Source of the DNA: Diphasiastrum complanatum
Taxonomy: Eukaryota > Streptophyta > Lycopodiopsida > Lycopodiales > Lycopodiaceae
Reading direction: 5' to 3'
Assembly (NCBI GenBank): GCA_029204225.1
Contig: CM055097.1
Coordinates: forward strand, 52,694,592-52,758,591
DNA length: 64,000 nucleotides
The translations under genes were made by a program, and so were the position numbers. Below, in pieces: positions 44,601 through 55,134 of the stretch. The notes beneath the pieces are model-generated. The model was not told the origin of the DNA and ran no database searches. It saw nothing but the letters and a program-made list of their open reading frames with translations. Each line of letters begins with the position of its first letter. Position 1 is the first letter of the stretch.

Positions 44601-45098
44601 ATCCGTAGCTGCATGAAATTCGGTTTGTCTAGAGCTTGTGCGGGCGTTGAAATCACCTGCTAGTAAAATGGAACCCTGCTGAGAAAAGATAGCAATATCA
44701 TCTGAGAGAGCCTGAAAAGGGTCCCTGCCAAACTCAGCAAACACTGAGGTCTGTGGAGCAAAATAGCATACAGCTATATAGATGTCCTGAGGTAATCCCA
44801 ATAGTGAGCCAATAATGTGTAACCAAATATAGCGAGCGTATGGATCTTGTTTACCCATCTGAACTGTGGTGTCTCTGTATAAACAAGCTACTCCTCCAGA
44901 TCCTCGACAAGTTTTTCCCCTAACAAATGGACGAAAAGCAGAATGCCAAGAGTACTCCTGTATATTTGGAAGAGGATGATATAAGGACTCATGAGTTTCA
45001 GCCAACAACAAAATGTCGCATTTTCTAATAAAATCAGCAAAGTCTCCGGCTGATGACGAAGATAAAAAACCATTACAATTCCAGAAGCCAAGTCTCAA
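41614..45098 (-). pseudogene. LINE ORF2: EEP endonuclease, reverse transcriptase, zinc motif; one frameshift
   Basis: Starts MRLGFWNCNGF at 45098. The endonuclease keeps the family motifs: WNCNG, LLLAETH (Glu34), AGDFNA, and SDHSLLH. The RT keeps FVDFRKAFDSVPR, GVKQGCPLSPTLFALYIDDL, LLYADDVVLL with both aspartates, and LTVNLKKTK. The C-terminus has CQLC ... FHFIFRCPVYYEIRG, a cysteine/histidine motif of LINEs. The reading frame shifts near 43530, between HPILKAGDPMNV and the Q-A-G-F-R-P-G-Y-S motif; the two halves are 43386..45098 and 41614..43443. The enzyme would nick target DNA and copy LINE RNA at the nick. Everything else is intact. Confidence 0.92.
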
Positions 45099-45146
45099 AT
45101 TGGTAGGGGATCTCGGGTAGCTTCTATATCCGGGGGCCCCTAGTTC

Positions 45147-46067
45147 CTATTGTGGAAGGTCGAAAAATCTCGGTTTCCCGTCAATAAAAACAACCCTTTG
45201 CCCTTTCTCTTTCGCTTCAAGGATAATCTTTTTTCTTGCCAACCATTGAGTATTTGTTAAGTCATCATCCATATAAATGAAAGTACCTTTAAGCTTTGCC
45301 CTAAGCCGAAGGGCAGCATTGCGTTGTGAAAGCGAGCGGAACTTGATAAACAAAACATTGTCATCAAATTTACTACGCCAAGCAGTATCAAAACCATCAG
45401 CCACATGAGATAACTTGGAAATGAGCAAATCCGTAGCTTCTTCCAACGGTTTTCCACCATTGGCAATGCCTCTTACTCTAATGTTAAAGGCTTTTTTGGC
45501 CCTTCTGGCTTGTTCACCCAAAACTGTCTCCAAATCGTTTTCCTTCGGAAAAGATGAAATCTGAGAGTGATTACCTTGCTTAAGGATCGATGTCGTTTCT
45601 TCAACCTGTTTTGCGAGTGATGAGAGTTTGCTGCCCATATCATCCGGTTTGAAGAGTGCTGCCCACGTTTTCGTCTCCTCGACTTGTTTCTCCAAGCTAT
45701 TGATCTTGTTGGAAGTCTCCTCCAAGGCACTTTTTTCTGCAATTCGTTGCTTAAGATATATATTTTCTTGCTCAAGCTGCTCCACACGTTCCGTGACACC
45801 AAAAAGATCCTTAGCTAACTTGCTATTTTCAGCTTCAAAGAGGTGTAGTTGTTTCTTAAGTCCAAGAATTTCTTGTCGGATAAAACTAAGATCATAAGCA
45901 AAAAGACTTTCGGTAGGTTTGGAAGGAGTGTAGTCAATGGCAGCCATGTTGACAGGAATGTCACTAGTTTCTATCACCGAAGACGGCTCCTCCATCACTA
46001 CCGGTGATGGGGGGGTGTCCAACAGGGAGGGGGGTGTAAGAACACCCCCCTTTTTCTTAGGTGCCAT
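45147..46067 (-). CDS. LINE ORF1, coiled-coil RNA-binding protein (306 aa)
   Basis: I start it at MAPKKKGG (46067..46065); the upstream in-frame residues are from GC-rich 5' sequence. It has a low-complexity N-terminus, then heptad-rich coiled coil (about residues 65-165, with repeats such as RVEQLEQENIYLKQRI and SLEKQVEETK). The C-terminal domain has FNIRVRGIANGGKPLEEATD, DNVLFIKFRS and QRVVFIDGKP, resembling the RRM-like fold of L1-type ORF1 proteins. The role is to trimerise, coat LINE RNA and assist target-primed reverse transcription. It stops 48 bases before ORF2. Assignment rests on layout and motifs. Confidence 0.8.
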   Translation of the reverse strand: MAPKKKGGVLTPPSLLDTPPSPVVMEEPSSVIETSDIPVNMAAIDYTPSKPTESLFAYDLSFIRQEILGLKKQLHLFEAENSKLAKDLFGVTERVEQLEQENIYLKQRIAEKSALEETSNKINSLEKQVEETKTWAALFKPDDMGSKLSSLAKQVEETTSILKQGNHSQISSFPKENDLETVLGEQARRAKKAFNIRVRGIANGGKPLEEATDLLISKLSHVADGFDTAWRSKFDDNVLFIKFRSLSQRNAALRLRAKLKGTFIYMDDDLTNTQWLARKKIILEAKEKGQRVVFIDGKPRFFDLPQ

Positions 46068-46266
46068 AGGAGGCGGTAAGCAGATGGAGGACAGTGTAGA
46101 CAAACGGCCAGGCGTAGCAGCGCAGTAGCGCAGACCAGCGCAGGGCAGCGTAGGGCAGGTGCGAAGGTCAGCACTGCAGCGCCAGCAGGGCGGACAGCAG
46201 CGCCAGCAGGGCGGGTGGGCGCGCAAGAGAGAGAGAGGGCAGCAGCGCTAGCAGGGCGGGCAGCGC

Positions 46267-46267
<1 letters not shown>

Positions 46268-46334
<67 letters not shown>
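46268..46334. repeat. (GA)n microsatellite, tail of LINE 2
   Basis: About 33 GA units between the 5' end of LINE 1 and the 3' end of LINE 2. On the minus strand it is the (TC)n tail of LINE 2. Confidence 0.9.
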
Positions 46335-46338
<4 letters not shown>

Positions 46339-46471
46339 TTTATTAATGTCTTTTCCATGCCAAAAGGCATATAAGACTAATGAAGTACATGTCATGTATG
46401 TGGTAACCATGGGAGCGTATAAAAACGTCTCCAAACTGTAATAAAGAAAACATCTACTGCAAACTAGAATA
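46335..46471 (-). mobile_element. LINE 2, 5'-truncated 3' end (about 137 bp)
   Basis: Same 3' end as LINE 3 (46498..), including CTTTATTAATGTCTTTTCCA and the hairpin ATGCC AAAA GGCAT at 46348..46377. It is followed upstream by the GA tail of LINE 3. Confidence 0.85.
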
Positions 46472-47198
46472 GAGAGAGAGAGAGAAGAGAAGAGGCTTTA
46501 TTAATGTCTTTTCCATGCCAAAAGGCATATAAGACTAATGAAGTACATGTCAAGTATGTGGTAACCGTGGAGCGTATAAAACGACTCCAAAACAGTAATA
46601 AAGAAAAACATCTAGTGCAAGTTAAAATAACTACAAAAATGAGAATGTCTGTGCATGATAGTCAAATGTATCCATGTCAAGATGTCGGGTCTGTGCTGGC
46701 GCTGTAGAAGGATGTAATGTGGGTTGTAGCATGAGGAAGCGCAGGAGCAGGAGCCCGTTGACGTCGCCTGTGAACAAGAGCATGTATGGTGCATCTCTGT
46801 GTAGGAGGTCTAGTGTGGCGTGTAACTCTCGTGGCCGCCTGAGGCTGGGTGGTCCGTCGTCTCTGCATCCTAGGTCTGGGAATGTCGTCGCAATCGCTAT
46901 CAGTCATGTCTGCATCACGACGTGATCTCCTCCGAGAGAAGAAGGATGTAATCTGAGATTGTGTGCCTGGATAGGTATGCTGAGCTATCTGACATAGGTC
47001 CTGACACAGGAGGGACATCTCACGTATCATAAGTGCCACACATCGGGGGTCCTCATATGAGATGAGGGACCGTAATGTAACTGGTGTCTGACGAAAAAGA
47101 CAATGATATTGCCCTCTGATCTCATAGTAAACTGGACATGTGAATAGGAAATGCTCCTCTGACTCGACCATAGATAATGAGCATAACTGACAAAGCCG
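46472..47198 (-). mobile_element. LINE 3, 5'-truncated, with ORF2 C-terminus
   Basis: Contains the (TC)n tail (46472..46497), the hairpin (46506..46535) and the C-terminal part of ORF2 (46677..47198). The coding part starts LCQLCSLSMVESEEHF and has FTCPVYYEIRGQYHCLF, matching the ORF2 C-terminus of LINE 1. The left side of the C-terminus is Arg-rich (RRRSRRDAD). The 5' end at about 47198 is inserted in the integrase C-terminus of gypsy F. Confidence 0.85.
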
Positions 47199-47538
47199 CT
47201 ATTAAGTCCTCCTGAGGCATCAAGTCATCTTTTCCACCAAGTCGTCCCTTTAAACGACTAATGTGAAAAACTGGATGTACCTTAACACCTTGAGGAAGTT
47301 CCACTTGGTACGCATTCCGATGGAGTTTCTTTACTATACGGAATGGCCCTGCGTAACGAGGTGACAACTTAGGACATTTTCCAGTCCTTTAGAACCTTAG
47401 AATCTTTTGGGATTCTAAGATATACCCAAGCCCCCTCCTCATAGACCCTAGGTTGTCGCTTTTGATTGGCGTAAAATTGGGCTCTATCCTGAGCCATTTT
47501 TACGTTTTCGCGAGCAACAAGCAACATCTCTTGCATAT
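47199..47538 (-). pseudogene. gypsy F integrase C-terminal fragment
   Basis: Minus-strand end of the gypsy F pol, with SPRYAGPFRIVKKLHRNAYQ, QGVKVHPVFHISRLKG and PQEDL. This is the usual region between integrase core and element end, where gypsy pols have the GPF/Y module. It continues the 53521..53976 integrase, from which copia element D separates it. The frame shifts near 47370. Confidence 0.85.
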
Positions 47539-48229
47539 TGTGAAAAGTACAGTACTAAGGACCATAAATGGATCTTTGAATGATCCACAAGGTGATTGTA
47601 TGCTTGTTAAACAATCTATCAGAAACTAGTCATCAGAAAACAAGATCTAGTTTAGCAGCTTGATAGGAAACAAGTAGAGACAATCAAAGCATTGATCAAA
47701 TAGTCTAATCCAACTCCACACGTGTGGAAATAAGGCTGTAGTACGGCCTGTAGACAGTGTTTACAAAGTGCCAAAGCTGGGTTTCATTGGAAAAATAGAG
47801 TAATCACCATACAATGAGAGGAAACTCGAGTTTCTCCTTGAGGCTCCAAAAAGTTTCTATCTTCTCACTATGGAGAATGGAAATACATAGTAAAACACAC
47901 TTCCTTTGCAAAGTTAGGTGAAAATCCAGCATGTAATAAGGAAGTAGACTCCACTTTCTTACCCTAATGTGAAAACCCTAGCCTAGATCCAAGAGTCATG
48001 CTTGGTAGGTACATGGTAGGTACAAATCTCATCATAAATCATGGTCTAGATCCTACAAAGTAGGAATCACTACCAAATAGACACAACCACTCCTCTTGAC
48101 TCGTGGTAACCTACTTTAGGTGTGTATGTACAAGTGGCACTTTGGCCATTCAAGTAACCAACAAACAATATTGACAAAATGTACAATATTCTACATGGCT
48201 AGATTTGCCAATGTAGGCAATTTTTCACA
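47539..48229 (-). mobile_element. 3' LTR of element D
   Basis: Starts TGTGAAAAGTACAG and ends AATTTTTCACA. Confidence 0.92.
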
Positions 48230-48242
48230 CTCCTCTTCAAAT
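48230..48242 (-). other. polypurine tract of element D
   Basis: On the minus strand ATTTGAAGAGGAG leads into the LTR start TGTGAAA. Confidence 0.8.
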
Positions 48243-48316
48243 CTAGCCTTGGAGATCACAATGCTTTTACCAATAACTCCAATTGAAGATCTAAGCTTGA
48301 CAAATGAATCTTTTAC

Positions 48317-51300
48317 TTACAAATCAGCCAAGCAACTTGATGATGGCACGTGTTGGAGCTTGATCTCTTTAGCTTGCACTTTTTCCCTCACAAAATGATG
48401 AGCAATTTCGATGTGTTTGCTCCTTGCATGGAATGTAGGATTAGTTGCAAGTGATTGGGTTGATTGGTTGTCACAATAGATGATAGGGATCTCCTCCTCC
48501 ATGACATGAAGCTCCACCAATAGTCTTTTGAGCCACAAGACCTCCTTGCATGTTGATGTCAAGGCCTTGTATTCGGATTCTGTGGAAGATAGGGAGATGG
48601 TATCTTGCTTTTTGGAAAGCCATGATACTACTCCATCACATAGAAAGGTGGCAAAGGCACTTGTTGATCTTCTATCCACTTTGTCACCTGCAAAATCCGA
48701 GTCACTATAGGCTCTTAAGCCAAGATTAGTTCCTCTATACAAAATACCAAAATTCTTAGTGAATGAAATGTATCTAAGAACTCTTTTGGCCATCTTCCAA
48801 TGTGAAACTAGAGGACTTTGCATGAATTGGCTTAACTTTCCAACACTATAACTAAGATCAGGTCTAGTTATAGTTAAATAGATCAAGGAGCCAATAAGCC
48901 TTCTATATAATGTGATGTCCTCAAAGGATGCTTCATCACAACCAATAGATGCTTTTACATGTTGCTCCATTGGTGTCTCAATGCCTTTACAATTCTTCAT
49001 TCCAAATCTATCTAGGATGGATGTAGCATATTTAGATTGACAAATGAAGCTAAAATCACATCCTATAATAACCTCTATTCCAAGAATGAAGCTCAATAGG
49101 CCGAGATCTACCATCTTAAACTCTTTTGCTAAAGCAATTTTTACATCTCTAATTCCATCTAGATCATTACCACTCAAGATAATGTCATCTACATACAAAA
49201 CAAGAATAATGATCATGCCATCATGAAAACTTATATACAATGATGGATCATAGGCACTCATTACAAAATTGATGGAAATGAGAAAAGAGTTTAGCCTAGA
49301 GTACCATGCTCTAGGTGCTTGCTTGAGCCCCTAAAGGCTCTTCTTCAAAAAACACACCTTTCCTTCATGCTTTGCCTTGATGAAGCCCTCGGGTTGCCTC
49401 ATGTAGATCTCTTCCTCCAAATAACCATTGAGGAATGCATTTGTGAAGTCAAGTTGGAATAGCTCCCAATTGAAGGTTGTAGCAAGACTAATGATCAACC
49501 TGATAGTAACAAGCTTAGCCACAGGAGTAAAAGTCTGATCATAGTCAATGCCTTTGGTTTGTAAAAAACCTTTGGCAACAAGCCTAGCTTTATGCTTGCT
49601 TATTGATCCATCTTGATTATACTTCAATCTAAACACCCACTTGCAATCAAGAGGTTTCTTCCCTTGAGGAAGATCCACAAGATCCCAAGTATGATTCTCA
49701 ATAAGAGCATCATACTCTACTTGCATAGCATCCATCCAACTTTTAGACTTACAAGCATCTTCATAGCATGTTGGCTCATCTAACATTGAAGTAAGAAAGG
49801 TGTAAGATGTGAAAGATGATGAGCCTTCCCTTTGATCACTTTGACCATCATAGGTGAGCCTCAATGGCTCGGATCTTGCCCTTGTAGATCTTCTTGGAGT
49901 TCTTGGAGTTCTTGCATCTTGAGGTGGATCCTCAAGTTCTTCTTCACTTGGAAGCTCCTCTTCCATCCTAGCATGATCCTTGGCATCAAGATGATTAGTA
50001 GCATTATCATCCACATCACAAGCATGTCCTTCATCAAAAATAACATCCCTACTCACTATCACCTTGCTAGTGATGGGATTGAAGACTCTATAACCTTTGC
50101 TATTCTCACCATATCCCACAAAGATGCCTTTGATGGATGTTGCATCATCCTTCCTTCTCTTATCCAAGGATTGGTGTACATAGCAAGTGGATCCAAAAAC
50201 TTTGAGATCTTTGAGATTGGGCTTCTCTCCAAATAGAGCTTCAATTGGTGTGATTCCTCCAATGGCTTGGTTTGGCAATCTATTGCACAAATAGTTAGCA
50301 CAAGTTATTGCTTCACCCCAAAATGGTTTGGATAGAGAAGCATCTAGCCTTAAGGCCTTAGCACACTCACAAAGAGATCTATTTCTTCTCTCACTCACTC
50401 CATTTCGTTGAGGGGTGTATGGACATGACAACTCCCTCTTTATGCCATTAGAAATACAAAAGTCAATCAACTTATTGGAGATATATTCACCTCCATTATC
50501 ACTCCTTAATACCTTAATCTTGGTACTAAGTTGATTTTCTACCAAAGTCTTGAACTTTACAAAAGAATCAAACACCATTGATTTGCTAGACAAGAGGTAC
50601 ATCCAACAAAATCTAGAATAGTCATCAGTGAAAATTACATAGTACTTGGCACCACCATTAGACTCATGTGAAAAACTATGAACATCCGAATGGATGAGTT
50701 CAAGAGGAGAGTTTGATCTTGATGTAGATCTTGAGAAGGGTAGCTTGTGAGCCTTTGAGAGGCTGCATGCTTCACATCTCTTCCCACACTTTGACAAATG
50801 CTTGGGGAGTCCAACTGCAAGCTCCTTTGTAGCCATAGATTCCATGGCTTTGTAGTTGGGGTGGCCCAACCTTTTGTGCCACAGTTCCACCTTTGATAGC
50901 TCCACCTTTGCCAAGTTAACACTCTCCACTGCAATATTAGCATCAAGCTTAAACAATCTACCTTGCTTAAAGCCTTTGGCTATACATTCATCATTTCTAA
51001 GGATGGCACAAACTCCATGCTTAAATTGTACATCTAGGCCATTATCCATTAACTGGCCAACACTAAGCAAATTCTTGGTTAACGGAACATAAAGAACATT
51101 ATCTAGATTCATCCTTTTGGATGATCCCACATACAAGGGAATTGTTCCTATTTCACTTATCTTGCATTCTTGACTACTTGCAGTATAGATTGATCTATGT
51201 AAGTCATTGTAAGAAAGTAAGATGGAGAATATGTCCTTTTGATATATCATGTGGGAACTTGCCCCACTATCAATCAACCAAGAATCATTGGTGTTGCTCT

Positions 51301-52198
51301 TGGATGATGGTGGTTTGTTGTAAACCATCAAGGATGACTCTTCATCCTCCTCTTCCTCCTGATGTGCAATGTTGCTTTGTTTGCTCTCTTGTGCCTTCTT
51401 CTTCTTGAGACATTCTGATGCAAAATGTCCTTTCTTTCCACAAAAAAAACATTTGTACTTGGACTTGTCTTTGATCTTGCCCTTTGAGCTTGAAGCCTCA
51501 TCCTCCTCCTTGATCTCCTTGAAGTGCTTCTTCTTGCCATTGATCTTCTTCTTGCTTTTGAATGAGAAATTAGCTTTCTCATCACCATCCTGCAGAGAAA
51601 TAGCATTCATTCTTGCATTGGTATGCAACATCCTACACTCTTCAGCTACTAATACACTGTGTAGCTTTTCTATAGTAGGCAAAGTGTCTTGGATTGCAAA
51701 GCTTTGGACCAAATTTGTAAAGCCACTCCCTAGACCATTTAGGACAATCTGAACAAGCTCACTATCTTGAATCTTCTCTCCAATGGAAGCTAACTCCCTT
51801 TTAAGAGACTTGATTCTTAGCACATAATCTTGTGCATTCTCATCACTCCTCTTCATGCTTTGTAGAATCTGATTCCTAAGCATGAGAACCCTCGAAGTGT
51901 TACTAGACTCATAGATGGATTTTAAAGATTCCCAAGCCTCTTTAGCACTCTTACATGATGATACTTCCCTTAAAAGATCATTGCTTACATTCATCTTGAT
52001 ACAGTGAAGTGCAAGCCTAGACCTCTTCTTGTATCTCACTAATTCCTGTGCACCTAGAGGTTCATCTTCATCATCTATTAGAAACTCATAAAGATCCTGG
52101 AGCACCATTAGTGACTCCATCCTCACTTTCCAAATAGCATAATTGGTAGAATTTAACCTCTCACTAGCTTCTAGAAGGTAGGCTCCCATTGATCTCAT
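48317..52198 (-). pseudogene. copia element D gag-pol polyprotein with one stop codon
   Basis: One frame from ATG 52198 to 48317. Gag spans residues 1-200 (MRSMGAYLLEASERLNSTN). The zinc knuckle is Cys250, Cys253, His258, Cys263, and the protease is Asp310-Ser-Gly (WLIDSGASSHM). The pre-integrase zinc motif is LWHKRLGHPNY...CEACSLSKAHK. The integrase catalytic sites are IHSDVH, RSDNGGEY and NGVSERRNRS. RT follows with KCKWVFRLKY, FQLDFTNAFLNG and IYMRQPEGF. A TAG at 49331..49333 replaces the Tyr codon of S-L-Y-G-L-K-Q. The same frame continues with ILVLYVDDIIL and RNase H (YSDSDFAGD, SLSSTESEY, HARSKHIEIAHH). The last residues end early at ADL-stop, with a small deletion compared with element A. 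Confidence 0.93.
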
Positions 52199-52816
52199 CT
52201 TACTAGCAAGATTCTACACACAAGATATAGATTTGTTTGGACCTGAAACTCACAAAGGTTTCTAACTTGCAGTGTTTCACTCAAATGTTGACTTCTAATC
52301 CAACAGATGGATTTGTAATCACAGTTCTATCACTCCCTCACAAGCTGGAATGAAGATAAGATGAGATGAAAACTACACTCAAGCAAATCTTGCCAATCTT
52401 GGCTATTCTTGGACAAAAACTGACTCTATCTCTCTCATTCACTTTCTTGTACTTTCAAGACCTGGTTTCCACTTTAAGAAGGCCTGAAATCAGCCTAGAT
52501 TAATTAGTTTTCATGAAACAAATTCAAAACTAATCAATGGCAAGTGATCTTGGTAGCTTATCCTAGGATTTGCACCAAAAATTACATCAAACTGACACCA
52601 TATGAATTTTCTATGATCCAATGAATATGGGTTATTAAATGCTGGTTCAGAGATGCCCACACGTGTGAACAGTACGGATTTTGATCCTAAAAAAGTTTGG
52701 GATCAAATCCCCTCACCAAAACCTGGATACCAGCTCGCCCTTTCAATACTAGCTTTTTGCACCAAAACCTGCTAAAACTGGATTAGATTCAAACACAGAT
52801 CAATGGCCTTGTACTT

Positions 52817-52829
52817 GGCTCTGATACCA
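52817..52829 (-). other. primer-binding site of element D
   Basis: GGCTCTGATACCA on the plus strand, exact complement of TGGTATCAGAGCC, abutting the LTR at 52830. Confidence 0.9.
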
Positions 52830-53520
52830 TGTGAAAAGTACAGTACTAAGGACCATAAATGGATCTTTGAATGATCCACAAGGTGATTGTATGCTTGTTA
52901 AACAATCTATCAGAAACTAGTCATCAGAAAACAAGATCTAGTTTAGCAGCTTGATAGGAAACAAGTAGAGACAATCAAAGCATTGATTAAATAGTCTAAT
53001 CCAACTCCACACGTGTGGAAATAAGGCTGTAGTATGGCCTGTAGACAGTGTTTACAAAGTGCCAAAGCTGGGTTTCATTGGAAAAATAGAGTAATCACCA
53101 TACAATGAGAGGAAACTCGAGTTTCTCCTTGAGGCTCCAAAAAGTTTCTATCTTCTTACTATGGAGAATGGAAATACATAGTAAAACACACTTCCTTTGC
53201 AAAGTTAGGTGAAAATCCAGCATGTAATAAGGAAGTAGACACCACTTTCTTGCCCTAATGTGAAAACCCTGGCCTAGATCCAAGAGTCATGCTTGGTAGG
53301 TGCATGGTAGGTACAAATCTCATCATAAATCATGGTCTAGATCCTACAAAGTAGGAATCACTACCAAATAGACACAACCACTCCTCTTGACTCGTGGTAA
53401 CCTACTTTAGGTGTGTATGTACAAGTGGCACTTTGGCCATTCAAGTAACCAACAAACAATATTGACAAAATGTACAATATTCTACATGGCTAGATTTGCC
53501 AATGTAGGCAATTTTTCACA
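52830..53520 (-). mobile_element. 5' LTR of element D
   Basis: Same length and ends as the 3' LTR. Confidence 0.92.
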
Positions 53521-53979
53521 CATATCATGCAGGAAGTCTACTACTGCTTTAACCTTGAGGCCTTTGAGGCCCACTGAAATGGGAGCCCTAGGCTGGAAAC
53601 CATACATCAGAGAAAATGGACTAAAACCCGTCACTGAGTGCTTTGCGCTATTATACGCAAACTCAATCATTGGAAGGTACCTTTCCCAATCCAACTGTCT
53701 TCTGGAAACATATGCTCAAAGCATATCTTCCATAGACTGGTTTGTCCTCTCTGTCTGACCATCCGATTCAGGATGATTTGAAGACCCCAAACTTAGAGTG
53801 GTCTCTGATTTCTCAAAGACCGCTTGCCAGAATTTGCCAGTGAACTTTGGATCTCGATCACTAACAATGTCATTCGGCAACCCAAACAACTTGAACAACT
53901 TTTCCACGAAAAGTTGTGCAAGTTCAGAAGCTTTGACAGTTTGCTTGGTTGGTATGAACTGCGCCATTTTAGATACAAC
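53521..53979 (-). pseudogene. gypsy F integrase core fragment
   Basis: Minus-strand integrase with FGLPNDIVSDRDPKFTG (second Asp), HPESDGQTERTNQSMED (Glu) and [19 protein letters not shown]. It joins directly to the RNase H end at about 53980, so the zinc-binding N-terminus and first catalytic Asp are deleted. It is interrupted at 53520 by element D. Confidence 0.88.
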
Positions 53980-55134
53980 TCAGATTGGATTAACCTCTCC
54001 AATCCGGCTTAAGGCATCCGCGACACTATTAGAAGTACCCTTCCGGTACTCAATGTCATAATGAAATTCTTGGACAATCTCTGACCACCTGGCCTTTCGA
54101 CCCCTAAGGTCGACCGCATCTTTAATATACTTTAACGCTTGATGGTCAGTAACTATAGTAAACTGGGAGCCATACAAATAATGTCTCCAAACTTTCAGGG
54201 CATTAATAACAGCGAAAAGTTCCTTGTCATCAGTGGAATACCGCTTTTGAACATGGTCCAACTTCTTGCTTTCAAAAGCTACCGGTCTACCATCCTGATA
54301 TAGGACTGCGCCTCTAGCATAGTCACTGGCATCCGTTTCAAGTACATACAGCTTGTTAGGATCCACTATGTGTAAAATAGGCGTTGTAGTTACACAGTAT
54401 TTGAGGTTCTCAAAACTCTGATTCAACTCTTCAATCCAAGTAACTGGAGGACTGAACTTACTGTGCCGGCTAACTCTCTTAGCCCCCCTGAGGACATTCG
54501 TCAAGGCCAATGCAATTAATGCATAGTTCAAGATGAATCTATGAAAAAACCCCGTAAAGCCCAAAAAGGACTTAACCTCCCGGATGGTTTTAGGGATAGG
54601 CCATTCACGTACTTGTCGGACTTTATTTGGGTCAATTTCCAACCCATGGTCCGAAATAATGTGACCAAGGTATAACAACCTTTTCTGGAAGAACACACAT
54701 TTGGACTCCTTGGCAAAAAGCTTCTCCTGTCTAAGTAACTTTAAGACAGTCTTGAGATGCTCCTCATGCTCCTCCAAGGTCTTACTATAGATGAGGATAT
54801 CATCTAAGTAGACTATTACGAACTTTCCCAGATATGGACGAAGAAGATCGTTCATCATCTGCTGGAAGGTCGCTGGAGCATTTGTCAAGCCAAAAGGTAA
54901 AACTAGAAACTCATAATGGCCATACCTACTTCTAAACCCGGTTTTTTCAATATCCTCAGTTTTTATGCGAATTTGATGATACCCTGATCTCAAATCGATT
55001 TTGGTGAAGTACTTTGCACCATGCAATCGATCAACCAATTCATCCATTCGCGAGCACAGGTGCCCCCCAGGGAGATTTACTAGGCCTAACATGGCCCATC
55101 TTAAGGTAATTTTGCAGTTGCCTATAAACCTCAT
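53980..55134 (-). pseudogene. gypsy F reverse transcriptase and RNase H
   Basis: A 384-residue open frame. RT has [34 protein letters not shown] and [19 protein letters not shown] with the YLDD aspartates, then the thumb (GHIISDHGLEIDPNKV, SFLGFTGFFHRF). RNase H has [46 protein letters not shown] and VTDHQALKYIKD. It ends in DIEYRKGTSNSVADALSR, the normal RNase H border. The N-terminal part of RT is deleted compared with copy G: about 100 bp are missing between SPWGAPV and MDELVDRLHG. Catalytic residues are intact. Confidence 0.92.

Larger units (their letters stand above)
41361..46267 (-). mobile_element. LINE 1, almost full-length non-LTR retrotransposon
   Basis: Minus-strand LINE with ORF1 (45147..46067), ORF2 (41614..45098), a 3' hairpin (41404..41432) and a tail that reads (on the minus strand) (TAA)n, TTCTAA units and (TC)n at 41361..41400. 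The 5' end lies near 46260, where it meets a GA repeat belonging to another LINE tail. ORF2 has an N-terminal endonuclease, RT and a C-terminal zinc motif, so it is an L1-like EEP-type LINE. One frameshift in ORF2 is the only clear lesion. Confidence 0.9.
47539..53520 (-). mobile_element. copia element D, complete and young, nested in gypsy F
   Basis: Minus-strand 5,982-bp Ty1-copia element. The LTRs (47539..48229 and 52830..53520) are both 691 bp and differ at only about seven or eight positions by eye. A perfect 5-bp target duplication CATAT lies at 47534..47538 and 53521..53525. It has a polypurine tract (48230..48242) and a primer-binding site (52817..52829). The single gag-pol frame has one internal stop, in the YGLKQ motif, and a damaged C-terminus. 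It is the youngest insertion in the window judged by LTR identity. Confidence 0.95.
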
